Shown piece by piece: positions 22,978-35,606 of a DNA stretch of 64,000 bases (the stretch's first letter is position 1; the number at the start of each line of letters is the position of its first letter). The notes below the pieces were generated by a model, which worked only from the letters and a program-made list of their open reading frames with translations, searched no databases and was not told where the DNA came from. Origin of the DNA: Coleophoma eucalyptorum (Eukaryota > Ascomycota > Leotiomycetes > Helotiales > Dermateaceae); the NCBI GenBank assembly GCA_026120035.1, contig JALRME010000008.1:1116001-1180000 (forward strand), written 5' to 3'. The position numbers and the translations under genes are program-made.

Positions 22978-24087
22978 GAGGATGGCTGTCCTACTCTCCG
23001 ATCGCCCAGGATAGATCGCTCAAGCATGTGCACAAGCGAGGTCACATGTCCTCAACGAGCGATACAGGGGATTTACATATATATATCTTTTGCCCCCTCG
23101 ATTATAAGAGCTTTACAGATCGGTTTATATAACAACTACTATCTCCCCACGTATACCCTACTTATTGAATACTTGTACGTCACTCTATATAGCTCCTAAT
23201 ATTCTAATCTCTTTCCTTAAAGAGAGGTAACGCGTTGTGAAGCAATTAATGAAGTTAGTTATTGAAATAATATCCAAAACTAGAAGTACTAGTCGTAGTA
23301 TCGGTGCTATCTCTAAGTTTATATAAACCGAGGTTGGATCCTAATTACTACTAGGAATAACTACTAGCGAAAGACTTGTAATAATACTATATTATATTAA
23401 AGCGCTTAAGTATTAAGAATTATCATGTTGCATTCCACCTTTGGATACAAAAACATATGACATGAGTAGTGTTTTGAGGATGTAAGCAGTACTCTTCATC
23501 CGAGAATTTCCTTAGTATATAAGAACACGAAGATCCCAAGTAGATAGGAGCTTCGTGCTCAACTTTACTTATCTATTTCACACCTGAACTTGACGGGAAT
23601 CAGTTATGTACTTCTACTAGTCATCAGTAATTGTTATCTATAGTGGTTATACTATAGAGGGAGCTTGTGTAGTTTCTTAAGCCCCTACCTTACCCTATAC
23701 TGAAGAAGTCCACGCTACCGCCCATAGGCAACGGGACATAACAATATATATGTAAATCCCCGTATCGCTTGCAAATGACATGTGTCCTTGTATGGGCTCG
23801 TGACACTAGGTCTCATGATTGGCATGAAAGTGAAATTCCAACACTTATAAATCACGTTCGCTACTTTTAGCCATGGCTCAAAATGAAGCATCATTATTTT
23901 GACACATCTGAAGTGATTTAAACATTTTGTCATTATCATTGCCTGTTCTGTGTACTCTTATATATTCTAGCAGCTGTACTGCCGGAGGAACGGTATATCT
24001 TTTTGGCCCTCTGGGCTCTATCTCAGTTTCATCAGAGATTTCTGTATTTTGGTGAAGCATCTAGCAAGCTTCCTAATTGCGCTATCG
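22978..24087. other. 1.1-kb AT-rich intergenic region
   Basis: Contains short TA-rich stretches (around 23070-23100 and 23170-23190) and no supported gene. A minus-strand frame at 23715-23939 has no recognisable content. Confidence 0.4.
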
Positions 24088-25509
24088 TTATTTCATCCTG
24101 TTAAGTATTATAACAGGCCTAGACTTTTTCTCCGGAATTGGGTAACTGGCTTTATCATCAAAGCCAAATGTCGGTGACTCTGGTTCCTCTACCACATGCT
24201 GCTCTCTGTATCTTAGAAGAAGGAAGTAGCCAAGAATTGAAATGAGCGAAGATAATATTGCAGTACCAAGGATCGCAACGGTTGCTTGAGGAACTGTGAG
24301 TCCTGGTACTTGAACTCTAGCGATCGAGCCTGCTGATTGCCCCTATAGTTGGATGTGGTATTAGTAGTGTTTGGTTAACCATTAGGATTTATGTTTACCA
24401 TCGGATTTGGAAGAGTTTGCTCTGATGGCTCCGATGTAATCGTGGCGGTGGCTAGCCGTGTATTAGAACTCATAACTTTAACGATTAAAAGTACCATATG
24501 AAACCATACCTTGTGTATCGCTTGGATTCGAATTTGCACTCGCAATAGCAATTGAAATAGCATTCGATGCACTCTTTTGCGCCGCTTCTATGGCCAGAGA
24601 TGCGCTGGTCGATATGCTGGCCAACATTGAAAGCGCGGCGGAAGATGCCGAGTTGGCGTTGTTTGTTGCAATTAAAACTACAGATGATGCAGATGATAGC
24701 GCATTTGCGGCAGATATTTGAATACTCGTCAACGAAGAACTTGCTGCGCCTGCTGCAGCAGTTGCAGCGTTAGCATTTGCTTGTGCGGTTGTAAAAGCAG
24801 ACCTTGCAGCATTAGCATCTGCCTGCGCGGTTGTTAAAGAAGACCTTGCAGCATCAGCATCTGCCTGCGCGGTTGTTAAAGAAGACCTTGCAGCATCAGC
24901 ATCTGCCCGCGCGGTTGTTAAAGCAGAATTTGCAGCGCCAACATCTGCTCGTGCTGTTGATAGAGCAGAGTTTGCAGCGTTAATATTTGCCGTTGCTGTT
25001 GATAGAGCAATCTGAGCTGATTGTTGACGGGACGCCGCCACGGAGACTGTTGAGGAAAGAATCTGTGACATCTGAGAGACTGTTGCAGACAAAATCTGTG
25101 AGGCTTGGGATTTGAACACGTTGATTTGAGAGTTGCAGTCGCACTGAGCTTGGCGGAGATTCAAAGGTAACGGAGGAGAAGTAATCAAGCCCCCTTGATT
25201 GTTTGTTGTTGAGGATGTTGGATATATTGCCGGGGTGGCTTCTAGATCTTGCCGCTTCCTGTTATGTCGTATGACGTTGACCACCCATTCTATCCGGCTT
25301 CCTAACACTCTACTGTCCATCTCGTTGGCATGCTGTGCCGTTTGTTTTGGATCGAATGTGCCTTGAGCTAGCTCCATGGACCTAGGTGTTGATGTTGTTT
25401 CTAAACCATAGCTGCTTCCAGCCGCGCAAACTATCAGAGCAGCAATAAAAAGGCACCGCATACTGATGACCAGTTTATTTGCATGGCCCAATGGAAATAG
25501 CTTCATCAT
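24088..25509 (-). CDS. Surface protein with Ala-rich coiled-coil repeats and one TM helix
   Basis: A 443-residue protein in three exons (24510-25509, 24399-24475, 24088-24342). Both introns restore frame, and the last exon supplies the membrane anchor. Order: signal peptide (MRCLFIAALIVCAAGSSYG; the start is 25509, or possibly 25461, which begins exactly there); a Cys pair in RQAQCDCNSQINVF; a long Ala/Ser/Thr-rich helical region with tandem 14-residue units of the type ADADAARSSLTTAQ; a short Ser/Thr/Pro stretch; a TM helix (ATVAILGTAILSSLISILGYFLLL); and a cytosolic tail of about 40 residues with acidic and Lys-rich parts. The 14-residue unit equals two heptads, fitting a coiled coil. The plan is that of a rigid stalk displayed on the cell surface, perhaps a wall or contact sensor, but no ligand-binding domain is recognised. 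The function is inference only. Confidence 0.75.
24780..24990. repeat. 42-bp in-frame tandem repeat in the coiled-coil gene
   Basis: About five units of 42 bp (14 codons). The central two are nearly identical (core AGACCTTGCAGCATCAGCAT) and the outer ones are increasingly diverged. The unit length keeps the heptad register when copies are gained or lost. Confidence 0.85.
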
Positions 25510-28339
25510 AGCTATGCCGGATACCAATTAGACCCCAGGTGAGTTAAACTTCCTCGAGACATAGAGCGGCGGTAGTCATTGGAAATGGTTTGCTGGCCCA
25601 GAGGTTGAGCAGGAGACTTGGTGAATACTCACTAGCGAAACCATTATAATATAACAGCAGATCAGACCGGTCACAAGGCTGGGAATCGACAAGTTCTGAG
25701 ATGATGAAACTGACATTCGAAGGCCATAGCTCCATTAAACGCCCACAGCCCCCACAAAAAAACCACATAGATTCTCTTCATCGCAGAAATTACTTATACA
25801 GTTGTTGCTCACGATGATTATTACACCTATAATAATGCAAATGGTCTATTTACTGTGGGGGTATCCTTGTGGAAGTACGCCAAGATATGTTCTACCAGAC
25901 TTCTGAGACGGAATTCCATACAGGGAATTTCCTCTTATTTAAAACGCTTAACCGAATCTTGGCGTCCTAGTTATCTGAGATCGTCTAATCATGATTGAAT
26001 TGGGACGCTGGCCGTACTTAAAGCTATTTATCTAGTGTTGTGCTCACGGATTTGAAAAGGGCCAACGAGACTAACGAAACCGAACGTATCGGGCGAAATC
26101 ATATAAGAACTATAATGACTGGCAGTAAGGTGGCTAACATAAGTCGACATATATATATATGACCAGTCTTGTTCTATCGAGTGTATTGAGAATATTGAAT
26201 CTAGCCGTCCAAGCAGAGAGATCAGAGAGGTGTTGGATCTCAAGCAAGTAACCACTTTATCCCAAAGCTCCTTGTGTAAGCCAATACATGCCTTTGACCG
26301 CTCAAGTTTAAGCTTTACAAGTATTGATCATGTACTCGTAGGCGGCTCTTTGGTACTAGTTCCAACGGCGTTACATAGGTGTAGAAGGAAGACCTCGGCC
26401 CTGATAGTGTTTATGCCTGTTTTCGCCATAGGACGAGTGACTTCCGTACGTTGTGATGCAGAAGTATTGACGATACAAACCCTGTCTTGAACTACCACCA
26501 ACTTGAAGCTGAAACATCATGTGCAATTTGCCTACAGTTTCTGCTGAATTGAACTCTCTTATATGCGAGGAGAAAGGTTTAGTAGGAGCTAGGCTACGGC
26601 ATTTAGTTAATGAACACTACGAGTGAAGCACTTATTACCTCTTGGAATCGGGGCTGCAGTAGATACAGCTACGGCTGAGTTACTTCTGAACTGCTTATGG
26701 TAGCTACCAACGATGCTGATGTTTGCATAACACAGCAGAAACGGCTCTAACAATGGTGACAGTAGGTCTAGTGACAATCGCCGATTATTTACCGGATTGT
26801 AGTTGTTGCTCAGACATTGTGGTGTAACAAAGATAAGTTGCGGACGAAAAAAATGACAATGCATTTGCTTCGTTAATGCAACCTCGGTTGTAAGGCTTTA
26901 ACGGGATGGAGGCTCCCGCTAAATTCTAGAAACAAAGCCGCAATGACCTCTGAACCATCTGATCTACTGTTACTGGAGTAAAACGCACGACTATCTCGTG
27001 TTTCATGTTTGAATTGATGATGTAACTGCAGTACCCAAGGGCAGAACTGAGAAGCATATAACATCTATGAGTCCTATATGTACTATCTATTATAACAACG
27101 CCTTTTTAGTTTGTGTCTAATTAAATTAATATAGGCAGAGTATTGATAAGTACTTAGTCAGATTATGAACTGTAAACCTATTCTTATATGATATTCTCCA
27201 TTAATTGTTGCGCTAATCTATTGCTTGTAGCAAGATCACCTAATATCTTGCGCCAAAAGTCCCACGTGACCTTCTTTATTATCGAGATAAGCATTCGCCA
27301 CGTGGATGTTAGCCATGTTTATCAGTGATGTATTCTTCTCTTATTAATGTAATAGTCTAAGATACTGGACTTTATACTAGCGTTCATTGTTGTTACCAAT
27401 TGGTATATCCTCATTCTTTCTTGGCTGCGGATACCTTAACTGGCATTCCATAAATTGCAGGACCAGTTTCTTCCGCCAGCTGTAAAGTCTGCCGTATACC
27501 GCCCATAATCTGGACTGCCTTGTGTTGGTGATGTTAAAGTAGCTTTTATTACGTATCTGTGTAATAAATGTATTTTGATATGGATTTGAAACCGCACCGC
27601 CTATTTTCATAGGTAAATAGTTTGCGGGGTAAACTCTTGAGGTTAAGCCGTCTTTAGAAGCTCTTTAAATAGTTATCAACTTCTATCACCCTATGGGATG
27701 GTTGACACTAAATGTCTGCGTTGCAGACGGTTATTTTCTTATTTTGGCTCTTAGTCCTCGGGACGCTGTTATTTACTGCTTATTCTTGATCTCAAAATGT
27801 TCTTATGCCTCAGGCCACTCAAAATCTCATTACATCTGCTAAGATGTTGGAGAAAGCAAGGTTTCGTATGTATCGTGGATCATGTAGTTTCGTTACGTCC
27901 CTTGTTCTCAGTGTATTCAGAGCCCCATTTTTACCTCGGTTCTGACACCTACTATGTATGATTGGCATGATACTCGTATCGTCAGAACTTGTGTATATAA
28001 TAATTACCTGGTTGCTTCGTTGTGGGGTAAGCACAATCTTAGACTGCCGGACAATTCTTACCTATCCAAGACTCAGGATCCTGTCGTCGAAGTAGCGAAC
28101 GAAACATAAATCGGTATACGAGGATACAACAGGGCACGAAATTCCAGAACAGGTAAGCACAGATCCCAACCTCGAAATCTCAAAAAGAAAATTCTCTAGA
28201 AATCCAATTCTATTCACTTCTGTCTTGTAAATAAATAGTGTACAGTTTAAATCACAAACCGGCGGAGACATATCCGCTACCCCTAACTCCAGCCCTATAG
28301 AGCATACATAACTCCATCCTCGGATGCAAACAAATAGTA
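25510..28339. other. 2.8-kb gene-poor region
   Basis: No convincing gene. Several 60-90-codon frames on the minus strand (25544-25768, 26028-26255, 26607-27064, 27377-27610, 27819-28034, 28062-28343) have no domains and no consistent splice joins. A TA-rich patch lies at about 26147-26160. The right end should hold the 3' UTR of the glucan synthase. Confidence 0.4.
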
Positions 28340-31300
28340 TCATATAAGTTTAACAACGGTCGTCGACCCACTAGTAGAGCTCGTGGTGGTGGCATTTCCA
28401 GTGTCGTTATTGTTCTGTCCAGTGGGCTGGAGCAGGTCGTATGGAATACTGGGTATGATACTATCCAGAGTAGAGGACGCGACAATAGGGCCAACAACCA
28501 AGGCCAGAAAGACTATGAAGATCGCAAAGTAGAGGATTGCATAGCGCAAAACCCGTCGGTTTCGTAGCTTGGACTGCTTCGTGGTGTATATTTGCGCTCG
28601 GATTTGTTGACTAGACACTATTAGTTACTACTACTGAACTCCAGGTCGAGTTATGACATACCTTGGAAGAAGCCAGAACAACATGGTAGAATGCAGCTTA
28701 TCCACCTGTGGGATGACAATGATGGGCAGCATGGAGAATAAGATCAAGTGGCAGAGCACAAAATCGCCCGCGAACAGACCAAGCTCGGTAATTTTGCACA
28801 GAAACTCACGGCCTGGCTGAGATATTGAATGCCAACCCATTGAGTACCACTTGCCCGTCCAGAAAGCAATATTGGCCGCATCCGACTTCATCTCGCGTGT
28901 CAGGGTTAAGGCGATGAGCAGCTTGTATATGAAGCGCTGGATCGCCGTAGCTGCAATCATGCCCAGAAGCGCTTTGCTAAAGACGAGCCCTTCCAAAAAG
29001 AACATGATCTCAAAGGAGACAATCAGCATTACCACCGCAATCCCGTGGGCGATAGCTGCCAGAACCGAGCCGAATTTCTTACAGCACATACTGAGGATGG
29101 GGCCCATGCAACATGCCATGCCAAACATTGCCGCCAGCACAGCCATGTTGACAACAATTGGTGCCAGAGCTACGATGCCGACTCGGATTAAGGCGTTAGT
29201 AGCGACGGCCGAAGGATCATTGGGGAGAACGCCAGTTTGAGCGTTAATGAACAAGTAGGGAATCAGAGTAACCGCGACCAGTACAAGAGGGCCTAGGAGC
29301 TCACTGAAGAACATATTTGTGAAAGATGCCCGGGAAATATGACCACCGGACGATTTTGATGTAGGGTCGCCAAGCTCCTTGCGTTTGTAACCAGTAATTT
29401 TCGTTCGGGACAAGCGACAGAAAGCAATCCATGACGCCGAGTGCGAACGAGAGTTGCCTCGCGAGAGCCAGCGTATGAAATCGCGGTAATCAATAAAGAA
29501 GTCTCCCCAGGAGAATTGGTGAGGGTTAAAAAGAAATGGTGCCACGCAGATAGCTAGGAGGGATAGCCAGAAGTAAACAAGGCCAGCTTGCCAAACTGTC
29601 AAAGTGGCAAACAGCAGCATCATAAGAGCCCGACCGCCAAGATAGATGGATGGACCTGCAAACCGGGAGTATAAGATGCTAAATGGAATTCTTGCTGTGG
29701 CAAATCCACGCCCGGTACCGATATATCTAGCACCTCCAAATGATAGATCTTGCTGGACTGAATTTGCGTAGATTTGAGTAACGAAAACCTCAAACATAGG
29801 CGAGAGTGACATGACTTGTTTCCCAAGACGCATAAAAGCACGGAAAATTCCTCGTTCAGTCGTCTCTTGAACGACGAGAGGCAGGAAAGCAATGGCGAGA
29901 ACAATGGCGATGGAAACAATGCAGCGATACACCCAGGCAAGAACAGGGTCAACATTAGCGCATCCTGTTGGTACGAGGGGATCCGTAATAGGGACACCTG
30001 ACTTGACATTACAAGAAATGACTTGGTTCCGAAGTGCTCCCAAATTAACCAGACTGATCATGAACATCTGAACAGACAAGATGATGAAGATGTTATTCAG
30101 ATGAAACCCGGGGTGAGCATAATAGAAGGATAAGAAGCGATCCAATGGTAGTTGGGTTCCTAGGTAATAATATTCTCTCGAGAGCATCTGCTCTCCCATT
30201 CCGGTGCCGATTTTCGTCGCGAAGTTAAGAATGGAGCCAAAACCGAGATCTCGACCTTTACCACATTGATAGTATTCGCAATGCTTGATTCTACCTCCAC
30301 GAAGAACTGCTGTCATTCCTGCATAGATATCCTCGTTGAGATGGAGCCCCTTCTGTGCCTTGGAAACACCTCCTCTAGTCATCATAAAGATGCCGTTTAA
30401 AAAGTCGGGATGTCCATAATGCAGCTTTCCACCAATTTGAGAGAGCGTACGAGCGAAAAGTGTACCGAATGTCTGTTCTTTAGCAGCAGCAATGTCTCCA
30501 AGAACACCGATATTTTCAGAGAAAATGTACTCGCGAGCTCCAAGAATGGCGACGGGGTGTTTGACAGTTTTGGGACTAGGTCCATAAGGATTGGTTGGAA
30601 GTTTCATCTCTTCGAACTCTGCAAGGACGCTTCTAATCTTCAGGCATTCCTCCAAGTAGTTATCTTGATTGGCATCAACAAGCTGTAGGTACTCGCCACG
30701 GTAGAAGATGATCGAGTGGTTCTGATTATCTGACTTTCCATCTCCCAGGATAGGATTGCCTGAGAGTTGGATTCGGAACTTAGGCTTGCGCATACCATTC
30801 TCCATGATTTCAGAATGGCCATCGATCAAGGTCGAGTACAGCTTCGGCTCATCCTCTCCCTCAGCTGGATCTTCGTCTAGGTACGCAATCTGCAGGTCCG
30901 GATACGCGCGAAGTAGGAATTCGGTATTCTCCATCTCCTCCTTGCTAAACTTCGAATACCGTTGCATCGAGACAATAATCTTGAACTTTCGGCGAGCCAT
31001 TCGTTGTAGCTCTCGTTCCAGTTTCTCAGTGCCGCTCAACATCTGTACCACCTCGGGGTTCTCAACCCTATACAATAGCTTGATTGCACGACTGTAGTTC
31101 ATGAAACCAGAGATGGTACGGTAGAGTGTCTGTGAACGAAGAGAAGCCCAAATTCGAGTGCGAAGTGTATATTCCGGAGCGGCAGATTTGAAGCCGACGA
31201 AGTAGAATGGTAAGTCATCAATCTTCTTCCTATCTGCTTCCTCGTCATCGTCTTCGTCATTCAATTGACCTGCCGATTTACGATTTGGTTGACCATTCGG

Positions 31301-34159
31301 TTGAGAAACCTCTTCCGCTAGAATCTTCGTATCCTTAACAAAGCACTCCCACTCATGAGGATATAGCCGTTTGAGGTATTCCAAGAGCGTAATTCGGGAG
31401 TACGGTTCATCGGCTCGGATAATCTCACGGAGAGATAGAAGGATCTTCTCGCTGTAATGCGGGATCAACACAGTGAAGATAGGCATGTTGTCGACCGGTG
31501 AGGGCTGGGGGATAGGCGTTGATAACGACTGCGCGAAAAAGGAAATCCGCCGTTCTGCATCGCTCTTCGAGTGGAAAAACTCAGTGCCTTCAAAAGACTG
31601 ATCCTCCTGAGAGACGAAAAATATGGGAGCTCTCAGGGTTCTTTTCCCTTCTTGTTCAGATGGTATTTGGTGGTATAGCAGGCTTTGGACATGTTCAATA
31701 GACAGAAGATGTTCCCGGTACATGGAGATGACAACAGCGTTCCAAATCTGAGAAACGAGTACTTTCGGCTTATACTTGACTTCCATATCATTTGTCGCAA
31801 GAATCTTGGAATAGATTCGTTTGGGCAAGCGAGCGAAGACGTTCTTCCAAGGGGTCCATATGGAAACGCCAAGGAGAAAAGAACTGGCGACGGAAAATGC
31901 CGAGTTGAGAATAATATACCACAGGAAAGTGTCGAGGAAGAAAAGAATCAAGTCGGTAAAGAGCATGAGCCCCAGCAGGATTTGAGGCTGTCTCTTGCAA
32001 AGAACTTCACCAATAATGGCGTCGCCAAGACAGCTATGGATCTCCATAATCGACAGATTCCGAATGGAATCACGAATCGAGAGGGTTAGAGCCGCGTAGG
32101 ATTCTCCGAATTTTGCTCCAAATACACAAAGCCAAAGACCGTAGGAAAGATAAACATTGTTGCCAGTGAGCGGTGCAAAGTTTGCAGTAAACACCCGGCT
32201 GGCGGCGAACTGGCCGGATGTCTTCTTGGCCAAATAGCTCCTGCCGAAGAGTGCTCCGATCGGAACGACAGCAAAATACAAGAATGTAACCAAGTTGATG
32301 AAGAACTGCACAATTCCCAAAATCAAAGCTACCTTGGTGGCTTGGGTGTTGGGGATGATGAAAATGTAGACCGAGGGCGCGACGTTGATGATGAAAATAC
32401 CGATGAGGAAGAGCAAGCGCTTCGTCAGAGGTTCCGAACCGGGCCACATTCGAGGAACATATGCCCACTCAACAAGCGTTGCACCAATCATGATGAGAGT
32501 TGCGAGAGCACCGCCGAGGGCTACGGCTGACCAGTGAGCCGAGCCATGAGGTTGATTGTTAACTTCTTGCTGATAATCCTTCGTGTAAAGCGTGGGCGAA
32601 TTGTAAGCTGTATAGTACCAGTACATGGTGATGTGAATGATCCAGATCCGGTTGAAATTGAGGAGCATGTGAAACCAGGACCGGGTTTCCTTATATGTCT
32701 TGAAAAATGCTTGCTTCCAGACGACATCCTTCAATTTCAAGTACCGCTCGGCGGGAGGTAAATCGACCAGGCGGGACTTGTCCTCCATAGTAATACGCTC
32801 AAGGCCCTCGGGATACCAGAACAGCTGGTTACAATCGTCGTATCCAATAATCCCTTGATGGTCCTTCTCCCGATGCATATATTTGCCGTTAGTAATCTCA
32901 TAGCTCTGGTCACGGCAGTATTGGTAAATGGGAGTGATGACGTTGTTGAGAAACGTGTACTCCTCAACCGGCTCGACCAAGTTCTGACAGGCGGGAGAAT
33001 TGTAATAGTCTTCGGCGCATTTGTAGATAAAGCACAAGCATTCCGGCATAAAACGCACTTGATTGGCTTCTCCCCAGCACAGAAGGTATAGGGCAATCTG
33101 AGTAGTGCGCTCGTACTGTGACATGCGTCTCATACGAGATTTCCAACGGTACTCTCTAGCTTGGTCGCTATCATCATCACCAATTTGGTCAGCATCAGCA
33201 TCAGCTTGAGCTTTATCGGTGGTATGAGACTTGGCAGCTTTTCGCGCCTTGCGAGTCTTGCGGTTGCCTTTACCCAGCTTCATCTTGGAGAATCCAGCGC
33301 CGTCAAAATCTAACTGTGCGGCAAGATACCACTTTCGATAGTTGGCATTGTCACCTCCGATATAGTCGGCATGAAGCGATAGCAGAGCTTGATTGGGGGT
33401 CATGCGAGAGGCTCGGGAATCTAGCAGGGTCATGAAGTGGTCACACATGTTGCGCATACTATCTCGCTGAAAGCCAAACTTCGCTGTAAGGTTGAGGAAA
33501 ATATCCTCGATCTCCTCCGCCGATAGGGGAATTTGGTCTTCCGAGGTCCAGGATGGATAAGGCTCGGCGGAGCGTTTTTCGATTTGCTCACTGTATCCGT
33601 ATCCGAAGTTCGACGCCGAATGCCTGGACTCTCCATTTTCATCATATCCATACTGAGAGGAGGAGCGCCCGTAGCCGTCGACGTCACTTTGGTTATCGTA
33701 ATAGTGGGCATTCTCACTACCATAGTCATCCATATGTGCATTATGAGGACCGGTTTGGAAGTCACTGAAAACGTCGGAGCCTTCGAGGGGAGAGTTGTAA
33801 TCGCGCTGCCCCATGTGCATCGGACCGTCTTGACCCTGATAGTTTTGATAGCCATTCTGGTTGTAAGCGGGTGTGCTCCGGTTGGAGTACTGGTCATGGT
33901 ATGGATCGGCCTGATATTGGCCATCATGCTCGTAGGCTTCGTAATAACCATCCTCCGGAGGATGGGGACTATGGGTGTCCGCGTGATAATAGGCGCTAGC
34001 GAGGGTTAGCGATCGAAGCACCATGGAGTAGAAGAGTCGAGGTTTATCATATTACCTGTTTCCACCTCTCTCATCATAGTGGTCTTGGTAAACTAAATCG
34101 GAATCGCCATCATGGTAGTAGTTTTCATTGCCGTGTGGGGCATTGTAATTCTGAGCCAT
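28340..34159 (-). CDS. FKS1: 1,3-beta-glucan synthase catalytic subunit (GT48), hot-spot variant
   Basis: A plasma-membrane enzyme that polymerises UDP-glucose into wall 1,3-beta-glucan and is the target of echinocandins. Three exons (34056-34159, 28662-33995, 28610-28340; introns of 60 and 51 nt) give 1902 residues, the usual FKS1 length. Order: Tyr/Asp/Gly-rich N-terminus; the conserved Fks1 N-terminal domain ([17 protein letters not shown]); a first TM group; the large GT48 cytosolic region ([68 protein letters not shown]); a second TM group; and a basic tail (KQSKLRNRR). The family motifs are otherwise intact. Oddity: the hot-spot 1 core reads ALTLSIRDS (A670-S678, encoded at 32066-32092) instead of the usual FLTLSxRDP-type sequence. 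Hot-spot 2 reads AWVYRC (from A1388, at 29938) instead of DWVxRC. The third-hotspot Trp (LWYI) is retained. No stop or frameshift was seen. Confidence 0.96.
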
Positions 34160-34578
34160 TTTGTTGTTGGGAGATGATGGGATTTGGCGAGCGGTTGTTG
34201 GTGGTGGGTTTTGCTGCTATTTGCAACTCTCAAAGAGCGCAGTTCGAACGAATGACAATGGAGACTCTTTAACTCCTAGGGCACACACGAAAGCCAAAAC
34301 GAAGGCGGGATAGGGATCGATCTGACTCCTCGGTTATACAGAAAGGCCCAAACGAATGATGGCCATGTATTGATCCCCAAACCAAGAGGGGAGGTATGTA
34401 TTCCACCTACAACAACAACGAAAGTAATACGAAGTCGAAAAACAAGATTCCAGGCAGCAGAGATGGGCTAGAAGTAAGTGATTGGACTTTTATAAGCCGG
34501 GCAACGAAGGAGGCTTGTTCAGTGCTGTGCCTTTGAATCTAGCAGATCTATCCACCGGGCATATCCAATGAGGGAAAT

Positions 34579-34969
34579 GATCGCACTCGGTTCCATTTCA
34601 GGCCTAGTTGGACCAGAATAAACCCAGGTTGAAAGTATTCGATGGGAAGTCAGTGATTTCAGTGATTTAAGCAATACCCGGGAGAAGAGCTGTAGGGGAT
34701 ATGGGGACGCTGTCTGCACGAAGCGGCCATGCCCATACGCCAGATCCAATGGTAGGGCGGAGGAATGATCGCACTCGGCTCTCGTTCAGGCTTAGGCTGA
34801 CTCCAATCCATCCCGGATGAAATTTCACTGCTTGGCTGCTTCGAAGTTGCTTCGTACTTGCGTTGATCGGAAGACGCGCTGACCAACGAGAATGTGTGCC
34901 CCGTTGCTGTGCCTTTCCCCAGTAGCCAATCGGAGGTTTTATCGCACTCGGTTCCATTTCGGGCCTAGT
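34579..34969. repeat. Three dispersed copies of a ~30-bp motif
   Basis: Copies at 34579-34608, 34767-34796 and 34941-34969 share ATCGCACTCGG followed by a T/C-rich spacer and (C/G)AGGC(C/T)TAG. The spacing is about 175-190 bp. Copies one and three are the closest and also share an upstream GCTGTGCCTTT. Confidence 0.8.
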
Positions 34970-35363
34970 CGCTCTTGCTACACACGAGCGGCGGTGGTTG
35001 ACGATCAACCTCACGCTGACAGCGTCTATTTTCATCCGGCTTCTCTCCTGTCTTGCCAAAGAAAACCCCCATTCTGGAGCAGGGAGAAGGGGTAAGGGAT
35101 GCCTCCCTCCTGTCCCGTTCCCTATCTAGAAATCAACGCGTCTGGGTGGTGGTCTTCCCATTACGGCGGGAAAAGCCTACCTGGGACACGGGACCTAGCC
35201 CTATACACGGGATCGCACTATAGCCGAAATATGATTTACCCGTTGATAAGGAGATCCGAGACAGGAATGTGAGGAAAAAGACTTCGCGTTGCATACCGAA
35301 TGTGCTGGGATTGAATGTCATGTGACCATCAACCAAGCACCCGCTGCTAAGGCCATCCGCCGC

Positions 35364-35392
35364 CATCCCCATCCCCCATCCCCCATCCCCCC
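35364..35392. repeat. CATCCCC simple repeat
   Basis: About four tandem 7-8 bp units of CATCCCC(C) on the plus strand, in the space between the regulator gene and FKS1. Confidence 0.85.
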
Positions 35393-35606
35393 ACTCTATA
35401 GGGCCGAGACATCTTCAATATCACTCCGATTGACATCCTTCCCACTGAATCGAGTCATCATCATAAGTTGGTGATGGGCAGAGCATAGTAGATGTCCTAG
35501 ATACTTGATGAGGTCCAGGTCGCCGCTTGCTCACTTAGCCCCTGGTTTTCCTTTATAATCATCTCCAGTCCGGCAGAGCTTTTGCGCTTGGAATAAGTAG
35601 GTTGCA

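Larger units (their letters stand above)
34160..35606. promoter_or_regulatory. Upstream region of the glucan synthase gene with repeated CCAAT-containing modules
   Basis: 1.4 kb between the FKS1 start and the 3' end of the upstream regulator gene. Three related modules of the form CCAAT...(G)ATCGCACTCGG(T/C)TC...GGCCTAG lie at about 34564-34608, 34746-34796 and 34926-34969. CCAAT boxes are binding sites for the fungal HAP/CBC complex; the partner motif is not one I recognise. Open frames here on either strand appear to be by-products of the repeat. A C-rich repeat lies at 35364-35392. Confidence 0.5.

Noticed and set aside
31685..32089. 134-codon plus-strand open frame inside the glucan synthase gene
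   Set aside because: Antisense shadow of a highly conserved coding region, no domain.
33533..34009. 158-codon plus-strand open frame
   Set aside because: It is antisense to the repetitive Tyr/Gly/Asp-rich N-terminal coding region of the glucan synthase; composition explains the open frame.
34667..35059. 130-codon minus-strand frame upstream of the glucan synthase gene
   Set aside because: Produced by the repeated ATCGCACTCGG module (recurring RPEMEPSAI-type text in three frames); no independent support.
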